From Cardinium hertigii_C (GTDB taxonomy: Bacteria > Bacteroidota > Bacteroidia > Cytophagales > Amoebophilaceae): DNA of 64,000 bases. A program made the position numbers and the translations under genes. The stretch spans positions 11,684 to 75,683 of the forward strand of contig NZ_JBOZWW010000048.1 in assembly GCF_050864855.1 (NCBI RefSeq), read 5' to 3'. The notes beneath the pieces were generated by a model. That model had not been told where the DNA came from. It saw only the letters and a list, made by a program, of their open reading frames with translations, and ran no database searches. Shown here in pieces: positions 48,756 to 58,222 of the stretch. Positions within the stretch are counted from its first letter, which is position 1. Each line of letters starts with the position of its first letter.

Positions 48756-50753
48756 ATGGTAAATCTTTCGATTGGGTGGCGGTATAATCTATTTCTTTTG
48801 GTTCTGATGCTATCATTTAGTGCCTATGGAAACGAAAAAGCCGAAGAGGTCTTTGAAAAAACGCAAGAAGAAAAGGTAGAAGCAAGTACTACTTTTTTCA
48901 TAACACCACGTGCCATAAAACAAAATTACAGGAAGTATCATCGCATCGACCGATCGGTGACGAAGATGGACCATTTTACAGTTGCAGAACGTCATCACTA
49001 CAATTTTCAAGATCTTGGTAACCACTGGACAGCGGCTCAACATTTATTTTACAGATTACCCCAACATATAGGTGCAACCTATGGCCTTTCAGCCTATGAT
49101 TTTTACTTTCAACCACCTCAAGACATACGTTACTACTACACTGCCAAAGCATATGCCTATTTTAACATTGTACTGGCCAATTTAGGTAGTTTCCTCTTTG
49201 ATGGCTGTTATACGCAACGGCTGCTTAAAAACTGGCACATAGGCATCCACTTGCACGGTGCTATGACAGAAAAAGAATGGCCCCACAGCAAAGATGATAA
49301 AATCATTAATGGCTTCCCCCATTTTGATATTTTTACCCATATAAAAAGTTCAGATGAGCGCTATCATCTATTTATGAGTGGATCGAATAAGCAGTATCTG
49401 ACCAAAGAAACCGGTGGCGTACGTTCAACGAAAGACAAAACCCAATTTAAGTTTGATGAAAAAAATCCAAGTAAGCGCTGTGCCTCTTCTTTGCCTTTGT
49501 TACAAGAGGAATATATGCAAAACAAAATAGACAAAAAAGTAATGCATAAAGATCTTAGACGTAATTTTTATCTCTACCATCATTATGAATTCAGTAAACC
49601 ACTACAATTATACCATGAGCTAAACTATGACCGTAGAAACAATCTATGTACCATTAAAGATTTAGACGACAAACTACTGCCGTTTATATCTGAACAAAAA
49701 GATAAAGAGAATAAAGAGGAAAACTGTGTGGCCATGCAATCGATTGGTCATGAAATAGGCATTAAAGGAGATATAGCGCGCCCTAATCTATTTTATGCCA
49801 TACATTATACAATCAAATCGATTGATCTAGCATATAACTTTTTTGCGCCTGATGGAACAACATATGATCGTCCTTTACAGGACAAAAAAGCAGAAAAAGA
49901 ACACTATTTAGGGGCCAATACGCGGTTGCACTTTACCAACGATCGTACGCTTTATGTAGACGGCGCTTACCTATTGGAAAAAGAAGGCTATCATACCTTA
50001 AACATAGCGTACCAAGATACATTTTTTAAAGTTTCCTGTCATACCGTTAAACATAAAGTGCCTTATATAGTATCGTGTGGTTATAGCAGACACAGGCTAT
50101 GGAACAAAGATTTTGTAGCGCCATCTGCACAAGCAATAGATGCAGCCATATGGCATAAATGGCCCCATATAACGATTCATCCCATTTTATCGCTTAAAAA
50201 GCTCAACAACTATATTTGCTACCGGAAAGCCATACTACCAGGTAGAGCCGACCATTGTATATCGGAACCTATGCAGGTCACTACCCCTATTTACCTCTTC
50301 TCTTTAGAGGGGAACTTAAATTTTTGTTTTTTTTCATATTTCCATTTTGACCACAACATTACCATACAATGGGACATCAGCAAGAAAAAAAAGCCTTTTA
50401 AAGGCTATATACCTCCCTATATGTACACAGGTCGTTATTATTATGCAAACCAGCCCTATGATAAAAAAATGGATATAGAAACAGGTGTCAACGTACATTT
50501 TAAAGAGCTTTGCTATGGAGATGGCTACGATGTAATTGCACAACAATTTTACCGCCAAAACCAATTTCCTACACAAGGGCGGCCCATTATAGACCTATTT
50601 TACAATATCCGTATTAATAACTTAAAGCTTTCTTTGAAATACAGCTTTATCAACGATTTTATGGATAAGCCATCTGCCTATTTTGCCACACCATTTTATC
50701 CTGGTCTTAAAAAGGCAGCAGACATTGGCATCCACTGGTCTTTTTTTGATTAA
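48756..50753 (+). CDS. Putative porin, outer-membrane beta-barrel
   Basis: The protein has about 665 residues with a Sec signal (residues about 8-25 ending SFSAYG). The rest is rich in aromatic and alternating polar residues, as in beta-barrels. YRLPQHIGATYGLSAYDF, the Tyr-rich short strands and the C-terminal aromatic ending (HWSFFD) fit the 'putative porin' family of Bacteroidota. It would make a diffusion channel in the outer membrane. Solute is unknown. The family call rests on pattern, not on a motif. The atp operon follows. Confidence 0.65.
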   Translation: MVNLSIGWRYNLFLLVLMLSFSAYGNEKAEEVFEKTQEEKVEASTTFFITPRAIKQNYRKYHRIDRSVTKMDHFTVAERHHYNFQDLGNHWTAAQHLFYRLPQHIGATYGLSAYDFYFQPPQDIRYYYTAKAYAYFNIVLANLGSFLFDGCYTQRLLKNWHIGIHLHGAMTEKEWPHSKDDKIINGFPHFDIFTHIKSSDERYHLFMSGSNKQYLTKETGGVRSTKDKTQFKFDEKNPSKRCASSLPLLQEEYMQNKIDKKVMHKDLRRNFYLYHHYEFSKPLQLYHELNYDRRNNLCTIKDLDDKLLPFISEQKDKENKEENCVAMQSIGHEIGIKGDIARPNLFYAIHYTIKSIDLAYNFFAPDGTTYDRPLQDKKAEKEHYLGANTRLHFTNDRTLYVDGAYLLEKEGYHTLNIAYQDTFFKVSCHTVKHKVPYIVSCGYSRHRLWNKDFVAPSAQAIDAAIWHKWPHITIHPILSLKKLNNYICYRKAILPGRADHCISEPMQVTTPIYLFSLEGNLNFCFFSYFHFDHNITIQWDISKKKKPFKGYIPPYMYTGRYYYANQPYDKKMDIETGVNVHFKELCYGDGYDVIAQQFYRQNQFPTQGRPIIDLFYNIRINNLKLSLKYSFINDFMDKPSAYFATPFYPGLKKAADIGIHWSFFD

Positions 50754-50765
50754 TTGCAACTGGCC

Positions 50766-50773
50766 TATATTTG
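50766..50773 (+). promoter_or_regulatory. Candidate promoter box for the atp operon
   Basis: TATATTTG matches TAnnTTTG about 103 bp before atpB. A TTTG (50746-50749) lies 16 bp upstream, shorter than the usual 19-21 bp spacer. Confidence 0.5.
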
Positions 50774-50875
50774 CAGTAGTGTGCTAAAGTGAAATAGATG
50801 ATCACGTAATATTTTTTGAAAAATCGCTTGCAACTGCGTATCTTAGGATGGATCAATATTTAGCCCCAACCGCTT

Positions 50876-51937
50876 ATGTTACCGTATAGATTATTTAGCC
50901 TATTGCATGCCATGCTAAAAGAGCAAATGACATCAAAAAAAGTTGCTTGGGTAAAATACCTATTGGTTTTTATCTTATGTTGGCCATCTTTTAGTGGCCA
51001 TGCCACACCGCCACAAGCTGAAAATCCAGTTATGGAACATGTAGCAGATGGCCATAGTTGGCACTTTGCCACCATTGCTGGAAAACATATTGAACTATCT
51101 CTACCGATTATACTATACTCTGCAGATAAAGGTATAGAGTGTTTCTCCTCTGCCCATTTTTATGATGCAAACCACCAGCCTACGCCATTTCGTGGCTACT
51201 TTCTTTCGAATCAAAAAATTCATTGTCTGGATCCAAGCCGATCTATCTTAGATCTCTCCATTACAAAAAACATAGCTGCTATGTTTTTAAGTATGCTACT
51301 CCTAATAAGCGGATTGCTATGGATGGCAAGAGGCTATCGACGGGCCCCACTTGCTCCACCCAAAGGATGGTTGGCTTGTATAGATTTGATTATATCTTTT
51401 ATAAAAAATGAAATAGCCATGCCCAACATAGGCCCGCAACACTGTAGAAAATTTTTACCTTATCTATTAACCATTTTTTGCTTTATATGGCTTAATAATC
51501 TTTTGGGACTACTCCCAGGTGGTGCCAATGTAACAGGAAGCATTTCAGTCACCTTGGTACTAGCTGCTTTTACCATGCTTATTACTATTTTCAACGGCAA
51601 CAAATCCTATTGGCGCCATATATTTAAGCCAGAAGGAGTCCCAAATTGGTTGTTGCCTATTATGATTCCAGTAGAAATTTTGGGGATTTTAACAAAGTTT
51701 TTTTCCCTTATGGTCCGGTTATTCGCCAACATTACAGCCGGTCACATTATTTTATTAAGTATTATAGGACTTATTTTTAGTATGAAAAGTATAGCCATCG
51801 GCTTTGTCGTCAGTGTACCTTTTGGAGCTTTTATGTTTTTGCTAAAATTGCTCGTTGCATTTTTACAAGCCTATATTTTTACACTGCTTTCGGCCATTTA
51901 CCTAGGACAAGCCGTTGATGAAGGCAACCATTTATAG
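50876..51937 (+). CDS. atpB: F1Fo-ATP synthase subunit a
   Basis: The 353-residue protein has a cleavable-type N-terminal extension of about 130 residues, as is usual in Bacteroidota. Five to six membrane helices follow. The essential Arg is in KFFSLMVRLFANITAGH, and LLVAFLQAYIFTLLSAIYLG is the conserved last helix. Subunit a forms the half-channels next to the c-ring. It is the first gene of atpBEFHAG. Confidence 0.95.
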   Translation: MLPYRLFSLLHAMLKEQMTSKKVAWVKYLLVFILCWPSFSGHATPPQAENPVMEHVADGHSWHFATIAGKHIELSLPIILYSADKGIECFSSAHFYDANHQPTPFRGYFLSNQKIHCLDPSRSILDLSITKNIAAMFLSMLLLISGLLWMARGYRRAPLAPPKGWLACIDLIISFIKNEIAMPNIGPQHCRKFLPYLLTIFCFIWLNNLLGLLPGGANVTGSISVTLVLAAFTMLITIFNGNKSYWRHIFKPEGVPNWLLPIMIPVEILGILTKFFSLMVRLFANITAGHIILLSIIGLIFSMKSIAIGFVVSVPFGAFMFLLKLLVAFLQAYIFTLLSAIYLGQAVDEGNHL

Positions 51938-52000
51938 GGTTGTATTGCTTAATATTTTATATATTTACGTATCCTATTTAACAATTAAACAAAATTTTTT

Positions 52001-52225
52001 ATGTTGGTTCTATTAGATTTATTTAGTGCGGGTATTGGTGCAGGTATTATTGCCTTAGGTGCAGGCATTGGGATTGGTAAAATTGGAGCCGCTGCGATGG
52101 AAGCTATAGCCAGACAGCCAGAGACCAGCGGAAAAATTCAAACTGCGATGATCATTGCTTGTGCACTTATTGAAGGAGTTGCCCTATTTGGCGTACTAAT
52201 TTGTCTTTTGATCGCTACCAAATAG
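52001..52225 (+). CDS. atpE: F1Fo-ATP synthase subunit c
   Basis: This 74-residue proteolipid forms the rotor ring. Two helices flank the polar loop ARQPE. The ion-binding Glu58 sits in ACALIEGVALFG. The first helix lacks the Gln that marks Na+-specific rings, so the ring is probably proton-driven (inferred). Confidence 0.96.
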   Translation: MLVLLDLFSAGIGAGIIALGAGIGIGKIGAAAMEAIARQPETSGKIQTAMIIACALIEGVALFGVLICLLIATK

Positions 52226-52275
52226 TATGGTTTTAGTCAACTTGGCTAGTCTATTTTTTTACAACTATAGCTTTT

Positions 52276-52782
52276 ATGACTTTAATAACGCCAGATTTTG
52301 GTATTATATTTTGGCAAACCATAACCTTTTTAGTTGTCCTTTTGGTATTATCTAAATTTGCCTGGAGGCCTATTTTAGAAATTTTAAAAACACGAGAAGA
52401 TGCAGTGGCCCAGGCGGTATATAAAATCACTGAGGCAAAAGTATTAATCAAGCAACTAGAAGATGACCGAGCCAAACTTATGGAAGAAACCCGTCTAGAA
52501 CGGGCACGTATTATTGCTGAAGCGCTGGTTGCCCAACAGACCATTATTGACCAAGCACATCAAGAAGCCTTAGTGGTAAAAGAACGTTTATTAGCAGAAG
52601 CTAAAATAGCCATAAGTAGAGAAGAAGAACGTGCACTTGAAACGGTTAAAGCCAATGTTGGCGCACTAGTCGTTCAAATTGCTGAAAAATTATTGGTAAA
52701 AGAATTGAGTCAAGATCCATCCCAATGGGCGCTCATAGAACGGCTCATGGCAAACGAAGTGGTTCATGCATACAAACCCTGA
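52276..52782 (+). CDS. atpF: F1Fo-ATP synthase subunit b
   Basis: The 168-residue protein has one N-terminal membrane helix (about residues 8-28), then a long charged coiled-coil stalk that links Fo to F1. Ala/Glu/Lys heptad pattern is clear. It lies between atpE and atpH, 50 bp and 8 bp away. Confidence 0.93.
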   Translation: MTLITPDFGIIFWQTITFLVVLLVLSKFAWRPILEILKTREDAVAQAVYKITEAKVLIKQLEDDRAKLMEETRLERARIIAEALVAQQTIIDQAHQEALVVKERLLAEAKIAISREEERALETVKANVGALVVQIAEKLLVKELSQDPSQWALIERLMANEVVHAYKP

Positions 52783-52790
52783 TCTAATCT

Positions 52791-53330
52791 ATGTTAAAAA
52801 AAAAGAAAATAGCAGCGCGATATGCTAACCTACTTTTAGCCCAAGCCATTCAAGAGAATCTACTCACCAGTATACATAATGATCTTTCTTTTTTGCAAAA
52901 TCAGTTTAAGGACTATCCTCTATTAGATGGGTTACTCAATAATCCTACTATACACCGTTCTGGGAAACGAAAACTACTTGAAAAAATTTGTACGCACCCC
53001 CTTATCCCTATGGTATGGAGGTTTATTGAAATAATCATTGATCAAAATCAAATTGGTTTATTAAAAGAAATTTCAACTGCTTTTGGGGTAGCCTACCGTA
53101 GCCATATGGGCATTCAATCTGCCCTTTTAACCACTGCCACTGCCTTACCAAAAGCTTTGATCAAACAATTGGCAGAAGAGGTAAAAAAATGGGTATCCTG
53201 TAAAGAAGTAATAATGCAACAACACATTGATCCCTCTATTATTGGAGGCTACATTCTTCAAATGGGTACATTAAAATTAGACAGAAGCATACAGCACGCG
53301 CTACATACCCTACAAAAGCGTTTGGGATAG
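52791..53330 (+). CDS. atpH: F1Fo-ATP synthase subunit delta
   Basis: The 179-residue protein shows the delta/OSCP pattern: RYANLLLAQA near the start and the C-terminal DPSIIGGYILQMGT. It joins the stator stalk to the F1 head. It begins 8 bp after atpF. Confidence 0.93.
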   Translation: MLKKKKIAARYANLLLAQAIQENLLTSIHNDLSFLQNQFKDYPLLDGLLNNPTIHRSGKRKLLEKICTHPLIPMVWRFIEIIIDQNQIGLLKEISTAFGVAYRSHMGIQSALLTTATALPKALIKQLAEEVKKWVSCKEVIMQQHIDPSIIGGYILQMGTLKLDRSIQHALHTLQKRLG

Positions 53331-53418
53331 CACATTATATTTATAGTATATAGATTAGAGAGGCCTAGTTACATCTTTATCTACTCTATGGAGCAGACAA
53401 AATTATATCATTGAACCA

Positions 53419-54999
53419 ATGGCACAAATCAATACAGATGCGGTTACTGCAATACTCAAAACACAACTAGCCAATTTTAAAACAGAAGCTGAACTAGCAG
53501 AAACAGGTATCGTCGTTCAATCTGGTGATGGCGTAGTACGTATCTACGGTCTTTTACATGCACAAGCAGGAGAGTTGCTGGCTTTTTCCAATGGATCCAA
53601 AGGATTGGCCTTAAACTTAGAAGAGCATATGGTAGGTGCCGTTATTTTAGGAGAGGCCCATTCCATCAAAGAGGGGGATGTAGTCACCCGGACCAAAAAT
53701 GTCGCCTCCATTCAAGTAGGGGAAGGATTACTAGGTCGTGTGGTAGATACCCTTGGCCTACCGATAGATGGCAAGGGTCCTATTGTTGGGGAAACTTTTG
53801 AAATGGCGCTAGAACGGAACGGTCCTGGTGTAATCTACCGTCAGCCCGTAGATGCCCCCCTCCAAACAGGGCTAAAAGCCATTGATGCAATGATTCCAAT
53901 TGGCAAAGGACAAAGAGAACTTATTATTGGAGACAGGCAATCTGGTAAGACCTCGATTGCCCTAGACACCATTATCCATCAACGTAGTTTATTTGAGCAA
54001 GGGAAGCCTATTTATTGTATTTATGTAGCCATTGGTCAAAAAGCATCGGCCATAGCCAATGTAGTAGACACCTTAACCCGACATGGTGCCATGGCCTATA
54101 CCACCATCGTAGCAGCCCCTTCTTCTGCTTCCGCGCCTATGCAATCTTTTGCCCCCTTTGCAGGCGCAGCCATTGGTGAATTTTTTAGAGATACAGGCAG
54201 AGATGCACTGATTATCTATGATGACCTTTCCAAACAAGCTGTTGCCTATAGAGAATTATCCCTACTATTAAGAAGACCACCGGGCCGGGAAGCTTTTCCT
54301 GGTGATATTTTTTACGTACATGCCCGTTTACTAGAACGATCGGCAAGGATTATTGCCAACGATACAATGGCTGCCTCTATGGAAGGGATTCCTGATGGTT
54401 TAGTAGGAAAAATAAAAGGCGGCGGATCACTTACCGCATTGCCCATTATAGAGACCCAAATGGGTGACGTATCGGCTTATATTCCCACCAACGTAATTTC
54501 CATTACGGACGGGCAAATATTTTTAGAAATGAATTTATTCAATGCAGGCATCAAGCCCGCCATTAACGTGGGCATTTCTGTATCCCGCATTGGTGGTGCG
54601 GCACAAATCAAAGCCATTAAAAAAGTGGCCGCTACCTTAAAATTGGACCAAGCACAATTTGCTGAGTTGGAAGCTTTTTCAAAATTTAGCGCCGATTTAG
54701 ATCCCACTACCAAAAAAGCCATTGACAGAGGTCGTAAAAACCAAGAATTGCTTAAGCAAAATTTGCATACGCCTATGCCGATAGAAGCGCAAGTGGCGAT
54801 TCTATATATAGCTATGAATGGGTATTTGGATACTGTTCCATTAGATCAGGTCAAACCATTTGAAAAAGAGTTTTTAGCCCTATTGCGCAGCCAACATCCT
54901 GCTATGCTTGCCACCATTACAGCAGGAAAGTGGGATACAGAAATATCCGAAGTACTGGTAGCAGCAGCAACGCCTCTTGTAACAAAATACAGTGGTTAA
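53419..54999 (+). CDS. atpA: F1Fo-ATP synthase subunit alpha
   Basis: The 526-residue nucleotide-binding subunit has Walker A GDRQSGKTS near residue 172, the conserved LLRRPPGREAFPGDIFY, and PTNVISITDGQIFLE. Alpha forms the non-catalytic sites of the F1 hexamer. The catalytic beta gene (atpD) is not in the window; in Bacteroidota atpDC is commonly a separate locus. Confidence 0.97.
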   Translation: MAQINTDAVTAILKTQLANFKTEAELAETGIVVQSGDGVVRIYGLLHAQAGELLAFSNGSKGLALNLEEHMVGAVILGEAHSIKEGDVVTRTKNVASIQVGEGLLGRVVDTLGLPIDGKGPIVGETFEMALERNGPGVIYRQPVDAPLQTGLKAIDAMIPIGKGQRELIIGDRQSGKTSIALDTIIHQRSLFEQGKPIYCIYVAIGQKASAIANVVDTLTRHGAMAYTTIVAAPSSASAPMQSFAPFAGAAIGEFFRDTGRDALIIYDDLSKQAVAYRELSLLLRRPPGREAFPGDIFYVHARLLERSARIIANDTMAASMEGIPDGLVGKIKGGGSLTALPIIETQMGDVSAYIPTNVISITDGQIFLEMNLFNAGIKPAINVGISVSRIGGAAQIKAIKKVAATLKLDQAQFAELEAFSKFSADLDPTTKKAIDRGRKNQELLKQNLHTPMPIEAQVAILYIAMNGYLDTVPLDQVKPFEKEFLALLRSQHPAMLATITAGKWDTEISEVLVAAATPLVTKYSG

Positions 55000-55067
55000 A
55001 ATAAAACAAGGGCAATGCCAGTACGTTTCCAGATTAAATAGATTAAGCGCAAAGCAATCCGATTACT

Positions 55068-55958
55068 ATGGCACATCTTAAAGAAGTAGTAGACCGCATC
55101 GATCTGATCGCCTTTACCCAACAAATCACTAAGGCGATGAAAATGGTATCTGCTTCGAAATTGCATAAGATTCAGCAGGTACTATTGCCTTTAAAAGTCT
55201 ATACCAGCCACCACAATACACTGTTGCATGCTGCACTACAAAATAGAGATGAAACCCATCCACTCCACCCTTTGACCCAAAAAAAGATAGGGAAAGGGCT
55301 ATTATTGGTAGTAGTTGCCTCCAATAGAGGATTGTGTGGTGCATTTAACAAAAATGTACTCAGAGCAGCATATGCACACATTACAAAACGCCAACAAGCC
55401 CCCTCTATCCCTGTAGCCGTATTGACCATTGGGAAAAAAGCCCTTCAGTTTTTTAAAAAGTCCAATATACCCATTATAGAAGACTATGTTGATCTTTTAG
55501 CAAAACCGCATGATCAAGCCAGTGCTGAGCTGACTGCCTATTGTATAAAAGCCTTTGAGCAAAACAGCTATAGTGAAGTTATATTGGTCTATACTGCTTT
55601 TAAAAATTCTGGCAAACAAGAAGTAACTATGGTACCCTTTTTACCGTTTTTACCTAATATAGAAGCCAGGTATAAAGAACCTGTCCTCGAGCCACGCCAA
55701 TATATCTATGAACCTTCCCAAGCGCTATTTATCGCACAGCTTATCCCCGAACTGCTTAAACACAAAATCATGCATATGCTGATTGAATCCAGTGCCAGTG
55801 AGCATGCCGCAAGAATGGTTACGATGAGCCAAGCCACCGACAACGCAGACGACCTTTTAAAAACACTTCGCATCAGCTACAATAGAACCAGACAAGCCTT
55901 GATCACAAACGCACTAGCAGAAATCACCAGTGGCGCAGAAGCATTGGCAGAAGCTTAA
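55068..55958 (+). CDS. atpG: F1Fo-ATP synthase subunit gamma
   Basis: The 296-residue central-stalk subunit has the conserved N-terminus KAMKMVSASKLHKIQ, the block VASNRGLCGAFNKN, and the C-terminal helix YNRTRQALITNALAEITSGA. It is the last gene of the operon. A weak hairpin (AAAGAAGC/GCTTCTTT, 55968-56006) follows. Confidence 0.96.
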   Translation: MAHLKEVVDRIDLIAFTQQITKAMKMVSASKLHKIQQVLLPLKVYTSHHNTLLHAALQNRDETHPLHPLTQKKIGKGLLLVVVASNRGLCGAFNKNVLRAAYAHITKRQQAPSIPVAVLTIGKKALQFFKKSNIPIIEDYVDLLAKPHDQASAELTAYCIKAFEQNSYSEVILVYTAFKNSGKQEVTMVPFLPFLPNIEARYKEPVLEPRQYIYEPSQALFIAQLIPELLKHKIMHMLIESSASEHAARMVTMSQATDNADDLLKTLRISYNRTRQALITNALAEITSGAEALAEA

Positions 55959-56039
55959 AAAAAGAAGCCATAGACTACTTGTAACCAAAAAATGATCGCT
56001 TCTTTATTTTTGATTGCATCAAAAAAACAGGTAAAAATT

Positions 56040-57325
56040 TGAGACCGTTGCAATAGGTTTTTAGATTTTAGGATAAGAAAGTAATTGTTAATTTTATTAA
56101 AAGCTTAACTTGTATTTATTGTTTAGGTTTTGTAATAAAAATTTTATGATATTATTATGTCAATAAAAGTAAGTGGTCAGTTAAGTTTATCAGATATATC
56201 AGCTAGTCGGCGTAAATGCAAGCATACGTTTTTTGATCAAATCAATAATTTGATTAACTGGTCATTAGTAGAAAAAGAACTGCGTATGTATTATCCTAAA
56301 GGTTTACGTTTATCAGGCAAGCCTGCTTATAGCCCGCTTCTTTTGTTTAAAATGCTATTGCTTGAGCAGTGGTATGGACTGAGCGATTACCAAGTCGAAG
56401 AAGAAGTAAATGATCGTATTACTTTTAGCAGATTTTGTGGTATATCGATGGATAATTCTGTTCCAGATCATAGTGTATTAAGCAGATTTAGGACTGCGCT
56501 TACAGAAAAAAAAGCTTTAGATAGATTGTTAAAAATTATAAATGATCAACTATCTAACCATGGTGTATTGGTTCAGCATGGTGCAGTTGTTGACGCCTCT
56601 ATCACCCCTACTCCTAGATGTCCCAAAGGTAAAAAGAGCTATGATTTACATGAGGATGGTACTATATCGGTATCCCAGAGTTACCAAAAAGGGGTAGATC
56701 CAGAAGCTAGTTGGACCAAAAAAGGCCATAATCTTTACTATGGGTATAAACGACATGTCCTTGTAGAAAGTAAAGAAGGTTTAGTTCTGTCAGTCAGTAC
56801 TACAAAAGCATCTAGTCATGATGGTGCCCATTTACCTATATTATTGGATAAAGTATCGCTAAAAGCAGGAAGCAGGCTCTATGGAGATAAAGGCTATAGC
56901 GGTTTGCCCAACGAAACTTTACTAAAAGACAAGAAATTAAAATCAGCTATTCAAAAGAAAGGTAGTAGAAATCATCCTTTATCACCTGCTGCTAAACGGT
57001 TTAATAAATTGGTATCTAAGACGCGCTATAAAGTAGAAAGGGTATTTGGAAGTATTAAGAGGTGGTTCCGTAGTGGAGGGACTAGGTATATAGGCCTTGA
57101 TCAAACGCATACGCAACATGTTATGGAATCTATAGCCTATAATTTATATAGAGCTCCAAATATCATTTTAAAGGGTTTTTAGGGGGATGGTATATCTAAA
57201 ATATACAAAGATTAACTTGAAAATCACTAAATAACTAAATTTATGCATCCTTAACATAAAAACTACTAAAAATACAACTACAACCTTATCAAAAATTACA
57301 ATAACTATCTATCGCAACGGTCTCA
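56040..57325 (+). mobile_element. IS5-family insertion sequence, intact copy
   Basis: The element is about 1286 bp. Its inverted repeats are TGAGACCGTTGCAATAG on the left and the complement of TGAGACCGTTGCGATAG on the right. The single transposase gene is intact. No clear target duplication is seen. It is repeated in the same orientation from 63091. Confidence 0.85.
56157..57182 (+). CDS. IS5-family transposase
   Basis: The 341-residue DDE transposase resembles the IS5 group: LLLFKMLLLEQWYGLSD, first Asp in AVVDASITPTP, second in RLYGDKGYSG, and Glu in KVERVFGSIKR. The frame is complete, so the element may be active. The near-identical second copy at the window's end agrees with recent movement. 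Confidence 0.95.
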   Translation: MSIKVSGQLSLSDISASRRKCKHTFFDQINNLINWSLVEKELRMYYPKGLRLSGKPAYSPLLLFKMLLLEQWYGLSDYQVEEEVNDRITFSRFCGISMDNSVPDHSVLSRFRTALTEKKALDRLLKIINDQLSNHGVLVQHGAVVDASITPTPRCPKGKKSYDLHEDGTISVSQSYQKGVDPEASWTKKGHNLYYGYKRHVLVESKEGLVLSVSTTKASSHDGAHLPILLDKVSLKAGSRLYGDKGYSGLPNETLLKDKKLKSAIQKKGSRNHPLSPAAKRFNKLVSKTRYKVERVFGSIKRWFRSGGTRYIGLDQTHTQHVMESIAYNLYRAPNIILKGF

Positions 57326-57791
57326 TTCAGATCATACAAAATCAAACAAAGGCACATCTAAAAATTTAGATACTCCAAAAGGAACCGAAGCAGAAGCAAA
57401 AGGAGCAAACGAAGTACCAACAGCACCAACAGGAGCAACAGGAGCAACAGGAGCAGAAACAGCACCAACAGCACCAACAGTACCAGGAGATACAGGAAAT
57501 ACAGGAAATAAAGGAGATAAAGGAGCAGAAGATAAAGGAGCAGCAGAAACAGTACCAGCAGGAGCAGAAGCAATAAGTAAGACTAAGCCCAAGCAAAACG
57601 ATACAGAAAAAGTAGACAATACAGAAAAAGTAGATGATACACAGAAAGTAGATGATACACAGAAAGTAGACGATACACAGAAAGTAGACGATACACAGAA
57701 AGTAGACGATACACAGAAAGTAGACGATACACAGAAAGTAGACGATACACAGAAAGTAGACGATACAAATAACAACATCAATCTAGACTAG
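57326..57791 (+). pseudogene. Collagen-like gene remnant, 5' end lost at the IS5 element
   Basis: The plus strand is open from inside the right IS end to a stop at 57789-57791, with no start codon. It encodes short Gly-X-Y runs (GATGATGA, GDTGNTGNKGDKG), then seven copies of a six-residue DDTQKV unit preceded by two TEKVD variants. Each unit is 18 bp. The 5' part with its signal peptide is missing and is not found left of the IS, so the insertion came with a deletion. The long open frame on the minus strand here is a by-product of the base bias. Confidence 0.7.
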
Positions 57792-57864
57792 AGCGATAAA
57801 GTTTCTTTATACTTTTTAGAAAAATATAATACAACAATTATTCGTTTATAATAAAAACACCCCT

Positions 57865-57901
57865 AAAACCTATTCGGAAATTCTATTTTCGAATAGGTTT
57901 T
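57865..57901 (+). terminator. Terminator after the collagen-like remnant
   Basis: AAAACCTATTCG and CGAATAGGTTTT form a perfect 12-bp stem with a 13-base loop and a T run, 74 bp after the remnant's stop codon. Confidence 0.8.
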
Positions 57902-58125
57902 TAATTCGCAAACAAAATTTTTATAATATTCCTAAAACAAAGTAAAGGCACACAATTGTAATTTACGTTACTCTACCATATGGCTAAAACTACTCCTTCT
58001 AGCTACACTAACGAGATATACCACCTGTCTCATTAAAATTAAAATTAACATAAATAAAAGTAAATATTTGGATTTTATTAGAAAAATGCTTAGTATTGCT
58101 TTCTGGAAAAAGACTGCAAATAAAG

Positions 58126-58151
58126 TATACAATATTTTAAAATATTGTATA
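58126..58151. promoter_or_regulatory. Perfect 26-bp palindrome upstream of the collagen-like gene
   Basis: TATACAATATTTT followed by its exact complement lies 72 bp before the ATG. A dimeric regulator could bind here, or it may form a leader hairpin. The diverged duplicate near 59.6 kb lacks it. Confidence 0.45.
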
Positions 58152-58222
58152 TGTAATGCTTTTAATTATACAGCTGTACTTTCACAGCTAAGTAAATTAG
58201 GCGCTTAAACATATAAACACCT

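Larger units (their letters stand above)
57792..58222 (+). other. Upstream region of the collagen-like lipoprotein gene
   Basis: These 431 bases hold a terminator (57865-57901), a segment from about 57977 that is repeated in diverged form at about 59463, and a 26-bp palindrome (58126-58151). No coding region is seen. Confidence 0.5.

Noticed and set aside
50876..55958. Complete ATP synthase operon
   Set aside because: Only atpBEFHAG is here. No beta or epsilon sequence is found downstream; an IS5 element follows atpG.
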